From Flavobacteriaceae bacterium (GTDB lineage: Bacteria > Bacteroidota > Bacteroidia > Flavobacteriales > Flavobacteriaceae): a stretch of 64,000 nucleotides of DNA. The stretch's first letter is position 1, and each line of letters starts with the position of its first letter. Both the position numbers and the translations under genes were made by a program. The notes under the pieces are model-generated. The model was not told where the DNA came from and ran no database searches. It was given only the letters and a program-made list of their open reading frames with translations. Below, in pieces: positions 43,548-52,859 of this stretch. The DNA lies in contig JANQNQ010000004.1 of NCBI GenBank assembly GCA_028279515.1, forward strand, positions 186,001-250,000. Direction: 5' to 3'.

Positions 43548-43671
43548 AAGGGTAGGATTAAGTTCTCACAAGGTATAAAAAACTTGAATAATAATAGAGG
43601 TCGAATCGAAACACGAAGAAAGCAAACATTATCCGGTTATTGTAAAAAGTTAGCTTTTAATCAATTGCCCA

Positions 43672-43702
43672 TTGTGTAAAACAAATATTCTTTCTAATAT
43701 TG
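43672..43702 (+). promoter_or_regulatory. Candidate promoter of the ilv leader
   Basis: ATTG with TTG at 43672-43674, a 20-bp spacer and TAATATTG (43695-43702) match TTTG / TAnnTTTG with one mismatch each. Transcription would begin only a few bases before the leader ATG, giving a nearly leaderless message; the real start might therefore be further upstream. Confidence 0.35.
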
Positions 43703-43710
43703 TATGACAA

Positions 43711-43773
43711 ATGAGAAAAAACCTCGTAAATATCGTAGCTATTATTATCGTCATTGTGATTTGTTCACCTTGA
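43711..43773 (+). CDS. ilv operon leader peptide (20 aa, Ile/Val-rich)
   Basis: A short frame ATG 43711 to TGA 43771-43773 encodes a 20-residue peptide starting MRKNLVNIVA and continuing IIIVIVICSP. It contains six Ile, four Val and one Leu, with the run from residues 8 to 17 nearly all Ile/Val. It is followed at once by competing hairpins and an intrinsic terminator, and then by ilvD. This is the design of amino-acid attenuation leaders such as those of enterobacterial ilvGMEDA and ilvBN: ribosome stalling at Ile/Val codons when these are scarce lets transcription go on. The peptide itself needs no other function. Confidence 0.85.
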   Translation: MRKNLVNIVAIIIVIVICSP

Positions 43774-43838
43774 CGGGATAGCTATTATATATACACAACA
43801 TATAAAAAGACCTTCCCGATTTGGGAGGGTCTTTTTTT
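43737..43838 (+). terminator. Transcription attenuator before ilvD
   Basis: Three alternative structures are visible. First, AGCTAT (43737-43742) plus CGTCA (43749-43753) pair with TGACG (43771-43775) plus ATAGCT (43778-43783). Second, CGGGA (43774-43778) can pair with TCCCG (43814-43818) as an anti-terminator. Third, a strong stem AGACCTTCCC / GGGAGGGTCT (43808-43817 / 43823-43832, extended by A-T pairs) with a T7 tract is an intrinsic terminator. Stalling on the Ile/Val codons would block the first pairing, free the second and stop the terminator forming. Confidence 0.8.
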
Positions 43839-43997
43839 GTTATAAAGTTTTAGAATCGTACGCGATTGCTATTGAAAGATTAATAATAAAATGATCAAAA
43901 AATTGAACAAATGACAGTTTTTAAAAACCTAGAAATCAGTGAACATAGTGAAATTTATCAATTTAAAGTACTGAAAAACAGCGTGTTAAGTTATTTT

Positions 43998-44012
43998 GGT
44001 TCAAATTGAACC
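43998..44012. promoter_or_regulatory. Perfect palindrome upstream of ilvD
   Basis: GGTTCAAATTGAACC is a perfect 15-base inverted repeat (7-bp arms) 71 bp before the ilvD ATG, past the attenuator. A TTTG (43995-43998) overlaps it and a poor TAnnTTTG-like box follows, so it could be an operator on a second promoter. The remaining bases from 43839 to 44083 are A/T-rich with no other feature that I can support. Confidence 0.35.
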
Positions 44013-44083
44013 TTATAAGATTTTCATTGTTAAAATTATTGCGATTTCACGTTGAAGTAATTTCGAACTAATAAATACCGCGC

Positions 44084-45760
44084 ATGAAGCTAAACAAGTA
44101 TAGCCAAAACGTTACACAAGACCCAACGCAACCAGCAGCACAAGCCATGTTGCACGCGATAGGACTCACCGATGAAGATTTTGAAAAACCATTGGTTGGC
44201 ATTGCAAGTACAGGATACGAAGGAAACCCCTGTAATATGCATTTAAATGACCTTGCCCGATTGGTCAAGGACGGAACTGAGAACGCCAATTTGGTCGGAC
44301 TCATTTTTAACACCATTGGCGTAAGCGATGGAATCTCTATGGGAACTCCAGGGATGCGTTATTCCTTACCGTCCCGAGACATCATTGCAGACTCGATGGA
44401 AACCGTCGTCCAAGCCATGTCTTATGACGGACTGGTTACGGTCGTGGGCTGTGATAAGAACATGCCTGGCGCTTTAATGGCGATGCTAAGGTTAGATCGC
44501 CCTTCGGTCTTGGTCTATGGCGGAACCATTGCTTCAGGATGCCACAATGGGAAAAAATTAGATGTAGTTTCGGCCTTTGAGGCCTGGGGAGAAAAGGTTG
44601 CCGGAACCATCGACGAAAAAGAATATAAAAGTGTCGTGCAAAAAGCATGTCCGGGTGCCGGAGCCTGTGGCGGAATGTATACAGCCAACACCATGGCATC
44701 AGCTATCGAAGCATTGGGAATGTCGTTGCCATACAATGCCTCGAATCCTGCGATCAGTGATTTCAAGAAACAAGAGTGCGTAAAAGCGGGCGAAGCCTTA
44801 CGAGCACTTATAGAGAAGGATATCAAACCTTCAGATATCGTCACCAAAAAATCGTTGGAGAATGCTGTTCGATTGATTACCGTATTAGGAGGGTCAACCA
44901 ATGCGGTACTTCACTTTTTGGCCATAGCCAAAGCAGCCAATGTAGAATTTGACCTTGATGATTTCCAAAGAATTAGTGATACAACCCCGTTTATGGCCGA
45001 TTTAAAGCCAAGCGGAAAATACCTCATGGAAGATGTTCACGATGTAGGCGGAATTCCAGCGGTTTTAAAATATATGCTGAAGGAAGGCATGTTGTATGGT
45101 GACTGTCTCACGGTAACTGGCAAAACCCTAGCCGAAAACTTGGCAGGTGTTCCCGATTTAACGGAAGGGCAACAGGTAATAAAACCAAAGGAAGATCCAA
45201 TCAAACCTACGGGTCACATCCGTATCATGTATGGTAACCTTGCCGAAAGCGGGGCCGTAGCAAAGATCACAGGAAAAGAAGGGCTCACCTTCACCGGAAA
45301 AGCAAAAGTTTTTGACGGAGAGTTTGAAGCCAATGATGGTATCAAAAACGGAGAAGTCCAAAAGGGAGATGTGGTAGTCATTCGTTATGAAGGACCAAAA
45401 GGAGGCCCTGGAATGCCCGAAATGCTAAAGCCAACTGCCGCCATTATGGGAGCTGGATTAGGAAAAGATGTTGCGCTCATCACCGACGGAAGATTTTCAG
45501 GAGGGACCCATGGTTTCGTAGTAGGCCATATAGCACCCGAAGCACAAGAGGGAGGAAACCTTGCACTAGTAGAAAATGGTGATACCATAACCATCGATGC
45601 AGAACGTAATAGCATTGAAGTACACCTTTCAGAAGAAGAGCTCAACAGCCGAAGATCAGGCTGGAAACAACCCGCACTTAAAGTAAATCGCGGTTCATTA
45701 TTCAAATACGCAAACATTGTTTCGTCGGCATCCAAAGGATGTGTAACCGATGAATTTTAA
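44084..45760 (+). CDS. ilvD: Dihydroxy-acid dehydratase
   Basis: IlvD removes water from 2,3-dihydroxy-isovalerate and 2,3-dihydroxy-3-methylvalerate to give the 2-keto acids of Val and Ile; it is an Fe-S enzyme of the cytoplasm. Seen are [35 protein letters not shown], the Cys ligands in [10 protein letters not shown] and [16 protein letters not shown], and [19 protein letters not shown]. The length of 558 aa is normal. It is the first structural gene of the ilv operon, behind the leader and attenuator, and is followed by ilvB after 21 bp. Confidence 0.97.
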   Translation: MKLNKYSQNVTQDPTQPAAQAMLHAIGLTDEDFEKPLVGIASTGYEGNPCNMHLNDLARLVKDGTENANLVGLIFNTIGVSDGISMGTPGMRYSLPSRDIIADSMETVVQAMSYDGLVTVVGCDKNMPGALMAMLRLDRPSVLVYGGTIASGCHNGKKLDVVSAFEAWGEKVAGTIDEKEYKSVVQKACPGAGACGGMYTANTMASAIEALGMSLPYNASNPAISDFKKQECVKAGEALRALIEKDIKPSDIVTKKSLENAVRLITVLGGSTNAVLHFLAIAKAANVEFDLDDFQRISDTTPFMADLKPSGKYLMEDVHDVGGIPAVLKYMLKEGMLYGDCLTVTGKTLAENLAGVPDLTEGQQVIKPKEDPIKPTGHIRIMYGNLAESGAVAKITGKEGLTFTGKAKVFDGEFEANDGIKNGEVQKGDVVVIRYEGPKGGPGMPEMLKPTAAIMGAGLGKDVALITDGRFSGGTHGFVVGHIAPEAQEGGNLALVENGDTITIDAERNSIEVHLSEEELNSRRSGWKQPALKVNRGSLFKYANIVSSASKGCVTDEF

Positions 45761-45781
45761 GATACCCATAAACTTGTTAAT

Positions 45782-47515
45782 ATGGAAACAGAAACATTGA
45801 CAAAGACCCAAAAATCAACGGAAAAGACCATTCGAATCTCTGGAGCCGAAGCCGTAATTCGCTGTTTGTTGGCCGAAGGAGTTGATACATTATATGGGTA
45901 TCCCGGCGGAGCCATCATGCCTATCTATGACGAGTTGTACAAGTTTCAAGATCAATTGCACCATGTACTCACACGTCATGAGCAAGGAGCCACGCACAGT
46001 GCGCAAGGATATGCGCGTGTATCTGGAAAGGTAGGGGTGGCCATGGCCACTTCTGGACCAGGAGCTACGAATTTGGTTACTGGAATAGCAGATGCACAGA
46101 TTGATTCAACACCAATGGTATGCATCACTGGGCAAGTACCAAGACATCTATTGGGATCAGATGCTTTTCAAGAGACTGATATTGTAGGTATTTCGACACC
46201 TGTAACCAAGTGGAACTATCAGATTACCAAGGCCAGTGAGATTCCTGAGGTATTGGCAAAAGCATTTTACATTGCAAAATCTGGTAGGCCGGGTCCAGTA
46301 TTGGTAGATATCACGAAGAACGCACAATTCGATGAACTTGACTTTGCTTACGAAAAATGTACTGGAGTACGCAGCTATAGAGCCGTACCAAAGTATGACC
46401 CTGTTAAAGTAGCTGAAGCTGCCAAGTTGATCAATAGCGCCAAAAAACCGATGATTGTTTGGGGACAAGGAGTAATCTTAGGCAATGCAGAACAAGAGTT
46501 CAAAGCAGTGATCGAAAAGGCTGGTATTCCTTCGGCGTGGACAATCTTGGGCGTTTCAGCAATCCCTACAGAGCATCCGTTAAACGTCGGAATGGTAGGA
46601 ATGCATGGAAACTATGGTCCCAATCTGTTGACCAATGAGTGCGATGTCCTTATTGCCATAGGGATGCGTTTTGATGATCGCGTTACAGGTAATCTTGATA
46701 CATATGCGAAACAAGCCAAAGTGATTCACTTTGAGATTGATCCAGCAGAGATCAATAAGAATGTGAAGACCGACGTGGCTGTTTTAGGAGATGTGAAAGA
46801 AACATTGGCAGCATTGCTTCCACTTGTAAAAGAAAATACCCATACCACTTGGCTAGAGGAATTCAAAAAGAAAACCGCCATAGAGTTTGACAAGGTCATT
46901 AAAAATGACCTGTTCCCAGAAAAGGAAGGACTCACCATGGGCGAGGTGCTTAAATATATCAACAAGGCTTCAAAAGGAGAAGCCGTTATCGTGACCGATG
47001 TAGGGCAGCACCAAATGATAGCGATTCGCTATGCAGACTTTAAACAAACAAAGAGCAACATAACATCTGGTGGGTTGGGCACCATGGGGTTCGCCCTTCC
47101 CGCCGCTATCGGTGCCAAAATGGGAGCTCCCGAACGCGAAGTGATTGCCGTGATCGGTGACGGAGGTTATCAAATGACCATCCAAGAACTAGGTACCATT
47201 TTCCAAACAAAAGTACCTGTAAAGATCGTGGTACTTAACAATGATTTTCTCGGAATGGTGCGCCAATGGCAACAGTTGTTCTTTGATAAACGTTATGCGT
47301 CAACCGAGTTGGTAAATCCTGATTTTGTCGCGATTGCCAAAGGATATCACATCGACGCGAAACGAGTGACAAAAAGAGAAGACCTAGAACAAGCCGTAGA
47401 AGAAATGCTGGCAAGTAAAGAGGCCTATTTCCTAGAGGTTTGTGTTGAGAAAGAAGATAACGTATTCCCGATGATTCCAAGCGGAGCGTCGGTTTCAGAT
47501 TGTAGATTAAGCTAA
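45782..47515 (+). CDS. ilvB: Acetolactate synthase large subunit
   Basis: A 577-aa thiamine-diphosphate enzyme that makes acetolactate and acetohydroxybutyrate. The catalytic Glu lies in HVLTRHEQGATHSAQGYAR; the FAD/ThDP domains show GPGATNLVTGIADAQIDSTP and the ThDP motif GDGGYQMTIQELGTI followed by NNDFLGMVRQWQ. The N-terminus up to residue 20 is a variable tail. It is followed by ilvN after 4 bp, and the holoenzyme needs that small subunit for full activity and for feedback inhibition by branched-chain amino acids. Confidence 0.97.
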   Translation: METETLTKTQKSTEKTIRISGAEAVIRCLLAEGVDTLYGYPGGAIMPIYDELYKFQDQLHHVLTRHEQGATHSAQGYARVSGKVGVAMATSGPGATNLVTGIADAQIDSTPMVCITGQVPRHLLGSDAFQETDIVGISTPVTKWNYQITKASEIPEVLAKAFYIAKSGRPGPVLVDITKNAQFDELDFAYEKCTGVRSYRAVPKYDPVKVAEAAKLINSAKKPMIVWGQGVILGNAEQEFKAVIEKAGIPSAWTILGVSAIPTEHPLNVGMVGMHGNYGPNLLTNECDVLIAIGMRFDDRVTGNLDTYAKQAKVIHFEIDPAEINKNVKTDVAVLGDVKETLAALLPLVKENTHTTWLEEFKKKTAIEFDKVIKNDLFPEKEGLTMGEVLKYINKASKGEAVIVTDVGQHQMIAIRYADFKQTKSNITSGGLGTMGFALPAAIGAKMGAPEREVIAVIGDGGYQMTIQELGTIFQTKVPVKIVVLNNDFLGMVRQWQQLFFDKRYASTELVNPDFVAIAKGYHIDAKRVTKREDLEQAVEEMLASKEAYFLEVCVEKEDNVFPMIPSGASVSDCRLS

Positions 47516-47519
47516 AGCC

Positions 47520-48047
47520 ATGGAAGAAAAAAGAACCTTTACCATCACCGCCTACTCAGAAAACAATGTAGGACTGCTTAATAGAATAACACAGATATTC
47601 TTAAAGCGACATATCAATATCGAAAGTCTCACCGCTTCAGAAAGTGAGATCAAGGATGTACACCGTTACGTGATCGTGGTCTATACAACTGAGAATTGGG
47701 TGAAACGAATTGTCGGACAGATTGAAAAGCAGATCGACGTGATCAAGGCATTTTATCATACGGATGATGAGACCATTTATCAAGAATCGGCCCTTTTCAA
47801 AGTAGCTTCTGATCACCTTTTTGATGAAGAAAAGATTCAGACGATTATCAATGAAAGTCATTCAGATATTGTCAAGGTAGCCAGGGATTTCTTCGTGATT
47901 TCGAAGACAGGAAGTCGCCATGAAATTCAAGAGCTATATGATCAGTTGACACCTTTCGGAATTATGCAATTTGTGCGCTCTGGAAGAATCGCCGTATCCA
48001 AAGAATCGATGGAGATTTCTGCGATGCTGAGTGAGTTTCAAGCGTGA
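47520..48047 (+). CDS. ilvN: Acetolactate synthase small (regulatory) subunit
   Basis: A 175-aa protein with an N-terminal ACT domain (FTITAYSENNVGLLNRITQI, FLKRHINIESLTASESE) that binds valine or other branched-chain amino acids in this family. The ALS small-subunit C-terminal domain follows (ELYDQLTPFGIMQFVRSGRI). It activates and regulates the IlvB enzyme encoded just upstream. Length is typical. A structured repeat element separates it from ilvC. Confidence 0.95.
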   Translation: MEEKRTFTITAYSENNVGLLNRITQIFLKRHINIESLTASESEIKDVHRYVIVVYTTENWVKRIVGQIEKQIDVIKAFYHTDDETIYQESALFKVASDHLFDEEKIQTIINESHSDIVKVARDFFVISKTGSRHEIQELYDQLTPFGIMQFVRSGRIAVSKESMEISAMLSEFQA

Positions 48048-48059
48048 AGTAGTATTGAG

Positions 48060-48232
48060 ATTTTAGATATGAGATATGAGATATGAGACATGGGACATGA
48101 GATTTGGAATTTGTCTTCACAATCCGAAGCGCAGAGTGCGAAGGGTTGGAATTTGGAATTTGGAATCATAATAAGTATCCGTATACCCAACACCAAACAC
48201 CAAACACCCAATACCTAAAACCCTATACAAAT
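48060..48232 (+). repeat. Dispersed structured intergenic repeat, copy 1 (ilvN-ilvC)
   Basis: The gap holds short tandem GAGATAT-like units (48065-48100), then TTTGTCTTCACAATCCGAAGC (about 48110-48130; 22 bases identical to copy 2, starting at 48109), then a hairpin (AATCC with GGGTT; CGCA GAG TGCG), TTGGAATTTGG units and a C/A-rich ACCCAACACC tail. Copy 2 is at 60430-60575. The hairpin arms differ between copies yet remain paired. Confidence 0.7.
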
Positions 48233-48270
48233 AAACAGTTAAACAAAAAGAATAAACAACAAATAAAAAA

Positions 48271-49746
48271 ATGGCAAATTATTTCAACACACTTTCACTA
48301 AGAGACCAATTGGCACAATTGGGTAAGTGTCGTTTCATGGAAGCATCAGAGTTTGATGAGGGAGTCAAAGCTCTGGAAGGCAAAAAGGTCGTAATCGTAG
48401 GTTGCGGCGCACAAGGCCTAAACCAAGGACTGAACATGCGTGACTCGGGATTGGATATTTCGTACGCACTTCGTGAAGGCGCGATCAAAGAACAGCGCCA
48501 ATCGTATAAAAATGCTTCATCTAATAAGTTCAATGTAGGAACTTATGAAGAACTGATTCCGTCAGCCGATGTCGTTATCAATTTAACGCCAGACAAGCAG
48601 CATTCATCAGTGGTATCTGCCGTAATGCCCTTGATGAAGCAAGGAGCTACTTTGTCGTACTCTCACGGTTTTAATATTGTAGAGGAAGGCATGCAGATCC
48701 GTGAGGATCTTACAGTGATTATGGTAGCACCCAAGTGCCCAGGATCAGAAGTAAGAGAAGAATACAAACGCGGATTCGGGGTGCCAACCCTAATAGCCGT
48801 GCATCCAGACAACGATCCAAAAGGAGAAGGTTTGGCACAGGCCAAGGCGTATGCTGTGGCCACGGGAGGTCACAAGGCAGGCGTGTTAGAATCTTCTTTC
48901 GTTGCTGAGGTAAAAAGTGATTTGATGGGAGAACAGACCATTCTTTGTGGAGTACTTCAAACGGGGTCTATCCTTTCGTTCGATAAAATGGTTGAAAAAG
49001 GAATCGACCCTGGCTACGCTGCAAAGCTGATCCAATATGGCTGGGAAACAATTACCGAAGCACTTAAGCATGGAGGAATCACCAACATGATGGACCGATT
49101 GACAAATCCAGCAAAAGTGAAAGCCTTTGAACTTTCCGAAGAACTAAAAGAAATTATGCGTCCGCTGTTCCAAAAACACATGGATGATATCATGTCGGGC
49201 AATTTCTCATCAACGATGATGAAGGATTGGGCCAACGATGATAAGAACTTATTGACTTGGCGTGCTGCAACAGGTGAAACCGCCTTTGAGAAAACAACAG
49301 TGACCAATCAAGAGATCACAGAACAAGAGTTTTTTGAAAACGGTGTTTTGCTAGTCGCTTTTGTGAGAGCAGGAGTAGAGTTAGCCTTTGAGACCATGAC
49401 CGATGCAGGAATCAAAGAGGAATCAGCATATTACGAGTCGCTTCATGAAACTCCGCTTATCGCCAATACTATAGCCCGTAAGAAGCTATTCGAAATGAAT
49501 CGCATCATTTCTGATACCGCTGAATACGGTTGTTATTTGTTTGATCACTCGGCAAAGCCATTGTTAGAAGACTTTATGAAGGATATCGATATCAACGTCA
49601 TCGGAAAACCCTTTACCAACGGACAAGGTAATGGGGTTGATAACGTACAGTTGATCAACGTGAATCAAAGTATCCGAAATCATCCGGTTGAGTCCATCGG
49701 AGCACAGTTACGTGCATCGATGACGGCAATGAAGAAGATCGTTTAA
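48271..49746 (+). CDS. ilvC: Ketol-acid reductoisomerase, class II
   Basis: IlvC converts acetolactate to dihydroxy-isovalerate with NADPH and Mg2+. At 491 aa it is the long class II form, as in E. coli, with a duplicated C-terminal domain. Seen are the N-terminus [19 protein letters not shown], the Rossmann loop [20 protein letters not shown], the [12 protein letters not shown] region, [18 protein letters not shown] and the Mg/substrate residues around [18 protein letters not shown]. It is separated from ilvN by 223 bp with a repeat element, and followed by ilvA after 8 bp. Confidence 0.97.
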   Translation: MANYFNTLSLRDQLAQLGKCRFMEASEFDEGVKALEGKKVVIVGCGAQGLNQGLNMRDSGLDISYALREGAIKEQRQSYKNASSNKFNVGTYEELIPSADVVINLTPDKQHSSVVSAVMPLMKQGATLSYSHGFNIVEEGMQIREDLTVIMVAPKCPGSEVREEYKRGFGVPTLIAVHPDNDPKGEGLAQAKAYAVATGGHKAGVLESSFVAEVKSDLMGEQTILCGVLQTGSILSFDKMVEKGIDPGYAAKLIQYGWETITEALKHGGITNMMDRLTNPAKVKAFELSEELKEIMRPLFQKHMDDIMSGNFSSTMMKDWANDDKNLLTWRAATGETAFEKTTVTNQEITEQEFFENGVLLVAFVRAGVELAFETMTDAGIKEESAYYESLHETPLIANTIARKKLFEMNRIISDTAEYGCYLFDHSAKPLLEDFMKDIDINVIGKPFTNGQGNGVDNVQLINVNQSIRNHPVESIGAQLRASMTAMKKIV

Positions 49747-49754
49747 TAAAACAT

Positions 49755-51020
49755 ATGACCAAGACAATACAGACATATTTTCCTGAGTTGGTTAACATTG
49801 AGGCAGCAGCGACCACGCTAAAAGGTGTGGCCGCTGTAACGCCGTTAATGGAAAACTTTACGTACTCGAATGCCATGTCTGCCAATGTGATGCTCAAGCG
49901 AGAAGATCTGCAGCAGGTACGATCTTACAAGATTCGAGGAGCCTATAACAAAATAAGCTCCTTGTCAGAATCACAAAAAGAGCAAGGTATTGTGTGTGCC
50001 AGTGCAGGAAATCATGCCCAAGGCGTAGCACTTTCTTGTAAAAAACTAAAGATCAAAGGCACCATTTTTATGCCAGCGCCGACACCCAAACAAAAAGTAG
50101 AACAAGTACAAATGTTTGGGGGTGATATGGTAGATATCGTTTTAGAAGGGGATACCTTTGATGATTCATATCAAGCAGCATTGGTCGAATGCGATCGACT
50201 TCAAAAAGTGTTTGTGCATCCATTTGATGACGAAAAAGTAATCGAAGGACAGGCAACGGTTGGACTAGAAATCATCAAGCAGGCAGAACGACCCGTTGAT
50301 TATGTTTTTGTACCAGTCGGTGGAGGCGGTTTAGCGTCTGGATTAAGTAGTGTTTTCAAAGTGCTCTCGCCCGAAACCAAGATCATTGGAGTTGAGCCCG
50401 AAGGAGCACCCTCCATGAAGACCTCGATGGATTGTGGCGCTAACACTACGTTACAGAAGATTGAAAAGTTTGTGGATGGGGCAGCTGTGCAACGAGTAGG
50501 CGAGAAGACCTTTACCATCTGTCGACAAAACCTTGACCAAATGGTAACCGTGCCCGAAGGGAAGGTCTGTCAGACAATTTTGGACCTTTACAATCGTGAT
50601 GCTATCGTGGTAGAACCAGCAGGAGCATTAACGATAGCCGCTCTTGATGCTTTTAAAGAAGAGTTAAGCGGAAAGAATGTGGTTTGTGTGGTCAGTGGTA
50701 GTAACAACGACATCACCCGTACAGCAGAGATCAAAGAACGTGCACTATTGCATGCAAAGCTGAAGCATTACTTTATTGTACGCTTTCCGCAGCGAGCAGG
50801 AGCACTTAAAGAATTTGTTGCAGAGATCTTAGGACCCAACGACGACATCACCTATTTCGAATATTCAAAGAAACACAATAGAGAAAATGGCCCCGCCGTT
50901 GTTGGGGTCGAATTAAAGAATAAAGAAGACCTAGAACCCTTGGTAGCACGCATGAAAGCCCGTAACTTTTTTGGCGACTACCTCAATGATAAACCAGACC
51001 TGTTTCAGTTTCTGATCTGA
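49755..51020 (+). CDS. ilvA: Threonine dehydratase, biosynthetic
   Basis: IlvA deaminates threonine to 2-oxobutyrate, the first step of isoleucine synthesis. It is a PLP enzyme of 421 aa. The PLP lysine is in RSYKIRGAYNK; further motifs are SAGNHAQGVALSCKKL, the glycine loop PVGGGGLASGLSS and VVSGSNNDITR. The C-terminal 85 residues (FIVRFPQRAGALKEFVAEIL) form one ACT-like regulatory domain, so the enzyme is of the short Bacillus-type form with one such domain, probably inhibited by isoleucine. It ends the ilv operon. Confidence 0.95.
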   Translation: MTKTIQTYFPELVNIEAAATTLKGVAAVTPLMENFTYSNAMSANVMLKREDLQQVRSYKIRGAYNKISSLSESQKEQGIVCASAGNHAQGVALSCKKLKIKGTIFMPAPTPKQKVEQVQMFGGDMVDIVLEGDTFDDSYQAALVECDRLQKVFVHPFDDEKVIEGQATVGLEIIKQAERPVDYVFVPVGGGGLASGLSSVFKVLSPETKIIGVEPEGAPSMKTSMDCGANTTLQKIEKFVDGAAVQRVGEKTFTICRQNLDQMVTVPEGKVCQTILDLYNRDAIVVEPAGALTIAALDAFKEELSGKNVVCVVSGSNNDITRTAEIKERALLHAKLKHYFIVRFPQRAGALKEFVAEILGPNDDITYFEYSKKHNRENGPAVVGVELKNKEDLEPLVARMKARNFFGDYLNDKPDLFQFLI

Positions 51021-51062
51021 GGAGTACTGCGAAATGAAATGGAGCTGTACCCGAAACCTGTC

Positions 51063-51096
51063 ATTCCAGCATTAACCAGAGGTTAAAGGCTGGAAT
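51063..51096 (+). other. Hairpin between ilvA and gapN
   Basis: ATTCCAGC (51063-51070) pairs with GCTGGAAT (51089-51096), and inside it TTAACC (51072-51077) pairs with GGTTAA (51081-51086) around an AGA loop. It is strong but has no T-tract on either strand, so it is not a standard terminator. It sits 67 bp before the gapN start and could be an mRNA processing, stability or regulatory structure. Confidence 0.5.
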
Positions 51097-51162
51097 CTTA
51101 AAAAAATGTATGGGAACTTTGACAGGAACCGGCCTAAAATAATAACCGAAAAAACTACAACT

Positions 51163-52764
51163 ATGTCTACAACTCAAGTAGCAATACCTGAAGCGTTTCA
51201 AATCACCGAGCTGATTGATCAAAGCACGTATTTGGTCAATGGCGAAATGAAAAAATGGAAAGGAGAAACAACACCTGTGTATTCTTCGATTCACACAGTA
51301 AACGGTCAGGGAGAATATGCTCCAACCTTGTTGGGAAGCATTCCGAGGATGCAAGAAAAAGAAGCAGCCGAAGCATTAGAGGCAGCTACCAAAGCATACG
51401 GAAAAGGAAAAGGCGTTTGGCCAACGATGAAAGTGTCTGAGCGCGTAGTAGCCATGGAGACGTTTGTTGAGATAATGAAGACCAAGCGCGATGAAGTGGT
51501 CAAATACCTTATGTGGGAAATCGGAAAATCGCTTCCAGATTCTCAAAAGGAATTTGATCGTACCGTTGAATATATCTATGATACGATTGAAGATTACAAG
51601 CAAATGGACCGCGATAGTGCCAAGTTTCAAAAACACGACGGTGTGTATGCGCACATTCGTCGCGGACCGCTCGGAGTTGTACTTTGTTTAGGTCCATATA
51701 ACTATCCGCTTAACGAGACCTTCGCTTTGTTGATCCCCGCGATCATCATGGGAAACACTTGTATTTTTAAACCAGCCAAGCACGGAGTTCTGTTGATATC
51801 TCCTTTGCTAGAGGCTTTTGAAAAAGCATTTCCAAAAGGAGTGGTCAATATTGTATACGGTCGTGGTCGCGAAGTGGCGGCACCCATTATGCAAAGCGGA
51901 AAAGTAGATGTATTGGCTTTAATAGGAAACAGTAAGTCAGCCATCGCCTTGCAGGACCAACACCCTAACAAGAACCGCTTGCGTTTGGTATTAGGGTTGG
52001 AAGCTAAGAATCCAGCCATTGTATTACCTGATGCTGATTTAGATTTAGCGGTCAACGAATGTATTGCAGGAACGCTTTCTTTTAACGGACAACGTTGTAC
52101 GGCGTTGAAGATCGTATATGTACATGAAAAAGTGAAAGATGAATTCTTGAAGCGATATACAGCGAAGGTAGATAGCCTTCCTTTTGGTAACCCATGGGAT
52201 GATGGCGTAAAATTGACACCACTTCCAGAACCAGGAAAACCAGCATACATCCAAGAGCTAATTGACGATGCACTTGCAAAAGGGGCTAAGGTCATTAACA
52301 AGCGAGGAGGAGAGACCACTGAGAATTTCATCTTTCCAGCGGTACTGTATCCTGTAAATAAAGAGATGCGGGTGTATGATGAAGAGCAATTTGGACCTGT
52401 GGTACCTATAATGTCTTTTAATGACATCGAAGAACCACTGAATGATATAGCGGACTCTAATTACGGGCAGCAAGTGAGTTTGTTCGGAAAGGATGTGTAT
52501 ACCTTGGCACCGCTGATCGATACCTTGGTAAACTTAGTTTGCCGTGTAAACCTAAATAGCTCATGCCAGCGCGGACCAGACGTGTATCCGTTTACAGGAA
52601 GAAAAGATTCTGCGGTAAGTACACTGAGTGTACACGATGCGTTGCGCTCGTTCTCGATCCGGACTTTTGTAGCATCAAAAGACAACGATTACAACAATAA
52701 GATCCTTAATGAGTTGCTTGATACAAAGGCAGCAAATTTTGTGAGCACCGATTATATTCTTTAA
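51163..52764 (+). CDS. gapN: NADP-dependent non-phosphorylating glyceraldehyde-3-phosphate dehydrogenase
   Basis: An aldehyde dehydrogenase of 533 aa. The ATG at 51163 ([11 protein letters not shown]) is preferred over 51106, which lies in the leader hairpin region. It would oxidise glyceraldehyde-3-phosphate straight to 3-phosphoglycerate and yield NADPH. Seen are [20 protein letters not shown], the catalytic Cys in [11 protein letters not shown] and [13 protein letters not shown]. The usual ELGGK glutamate position reads GLEAK, with the Glu two places later. The NADPH may support the neighbouring amino-acid synthesis; this is inference. The family call is firm, the exact substrate less so. 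Confidence 0.82.
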   Translation: MSTTQVAIPEAFQITELIDQSTYLVNGEMKKWKGETTPVYSSIHTVNGQGEYAPTLLGSIPRMQEKEAAEALEAATKAYGKGKGVWPTMKVSERVVAMETFVEIMKTKRDEVVKYLMWEIGKSLPDSQKEFDRTVEYIYDTIEDYKQMDRDSAKFQKHDGVYAHIRRGPLGVVLCLGPYNYPLNETFALLIPAIIMGNTCIFKPAKHGVLLISPLLEAFEKAFPKGVVNIVYGRGREVAAPIMQSGKVDVLALIGNSKSAIALQDQHPNKNRLRLVLGLEAKNPAIVLPDADLDLAVNECIAGTLSFNGQRCTALKIVYVHEKVKDEFLKRYTAKVDSLPFGNPWDDGVKLTPLPEPGKPAYIQELIDDALAKGAKVINKRGGETTENFIFPAVLYPVNKEMRVYDEEQFGPVVPIMSFNDIEEPLNDIADSNYGQQVSLFGKDVYTLAPLIDTLVNLVCRVNLNSSCQRGPDVYPFTGRKDSAVSTLSVHDALRSFSIRTFVASKDNDYNNKILNELLDTKAANFVSTDYIL

Positions 52765-52799
52765 GCCAGAATATAGGTTAAGTTTTAGTTAGAAATGTG

Positions 52800-52824
52800 A
52801 AAAGCCCAGCAACGCTGGGCTTTT
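52800..52824. terminator. Bidirectional terminator between gapN and leuB
   Basis: AAAAGCCCAGC (52800-52810), loop AAC, GCTGGGCTTTT (52814-52824): an 11-bp perfect stem with A-run and T-run ends, so it works for both strands. The genes on both sides are convergent (stops at 52764 and 52860). Confidence 0.9.
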
Positions 52825-52859
52825 CCTATTAAAAATGAAAAAATAAAACTATAACAAGA

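Noticed and set aside
51063..51096. Intrinsic terminator after ilvA
   Set aside because: The hairpin is followed by A residues, not T residues, on the plus strand, and has no T-tract on the minus strand.
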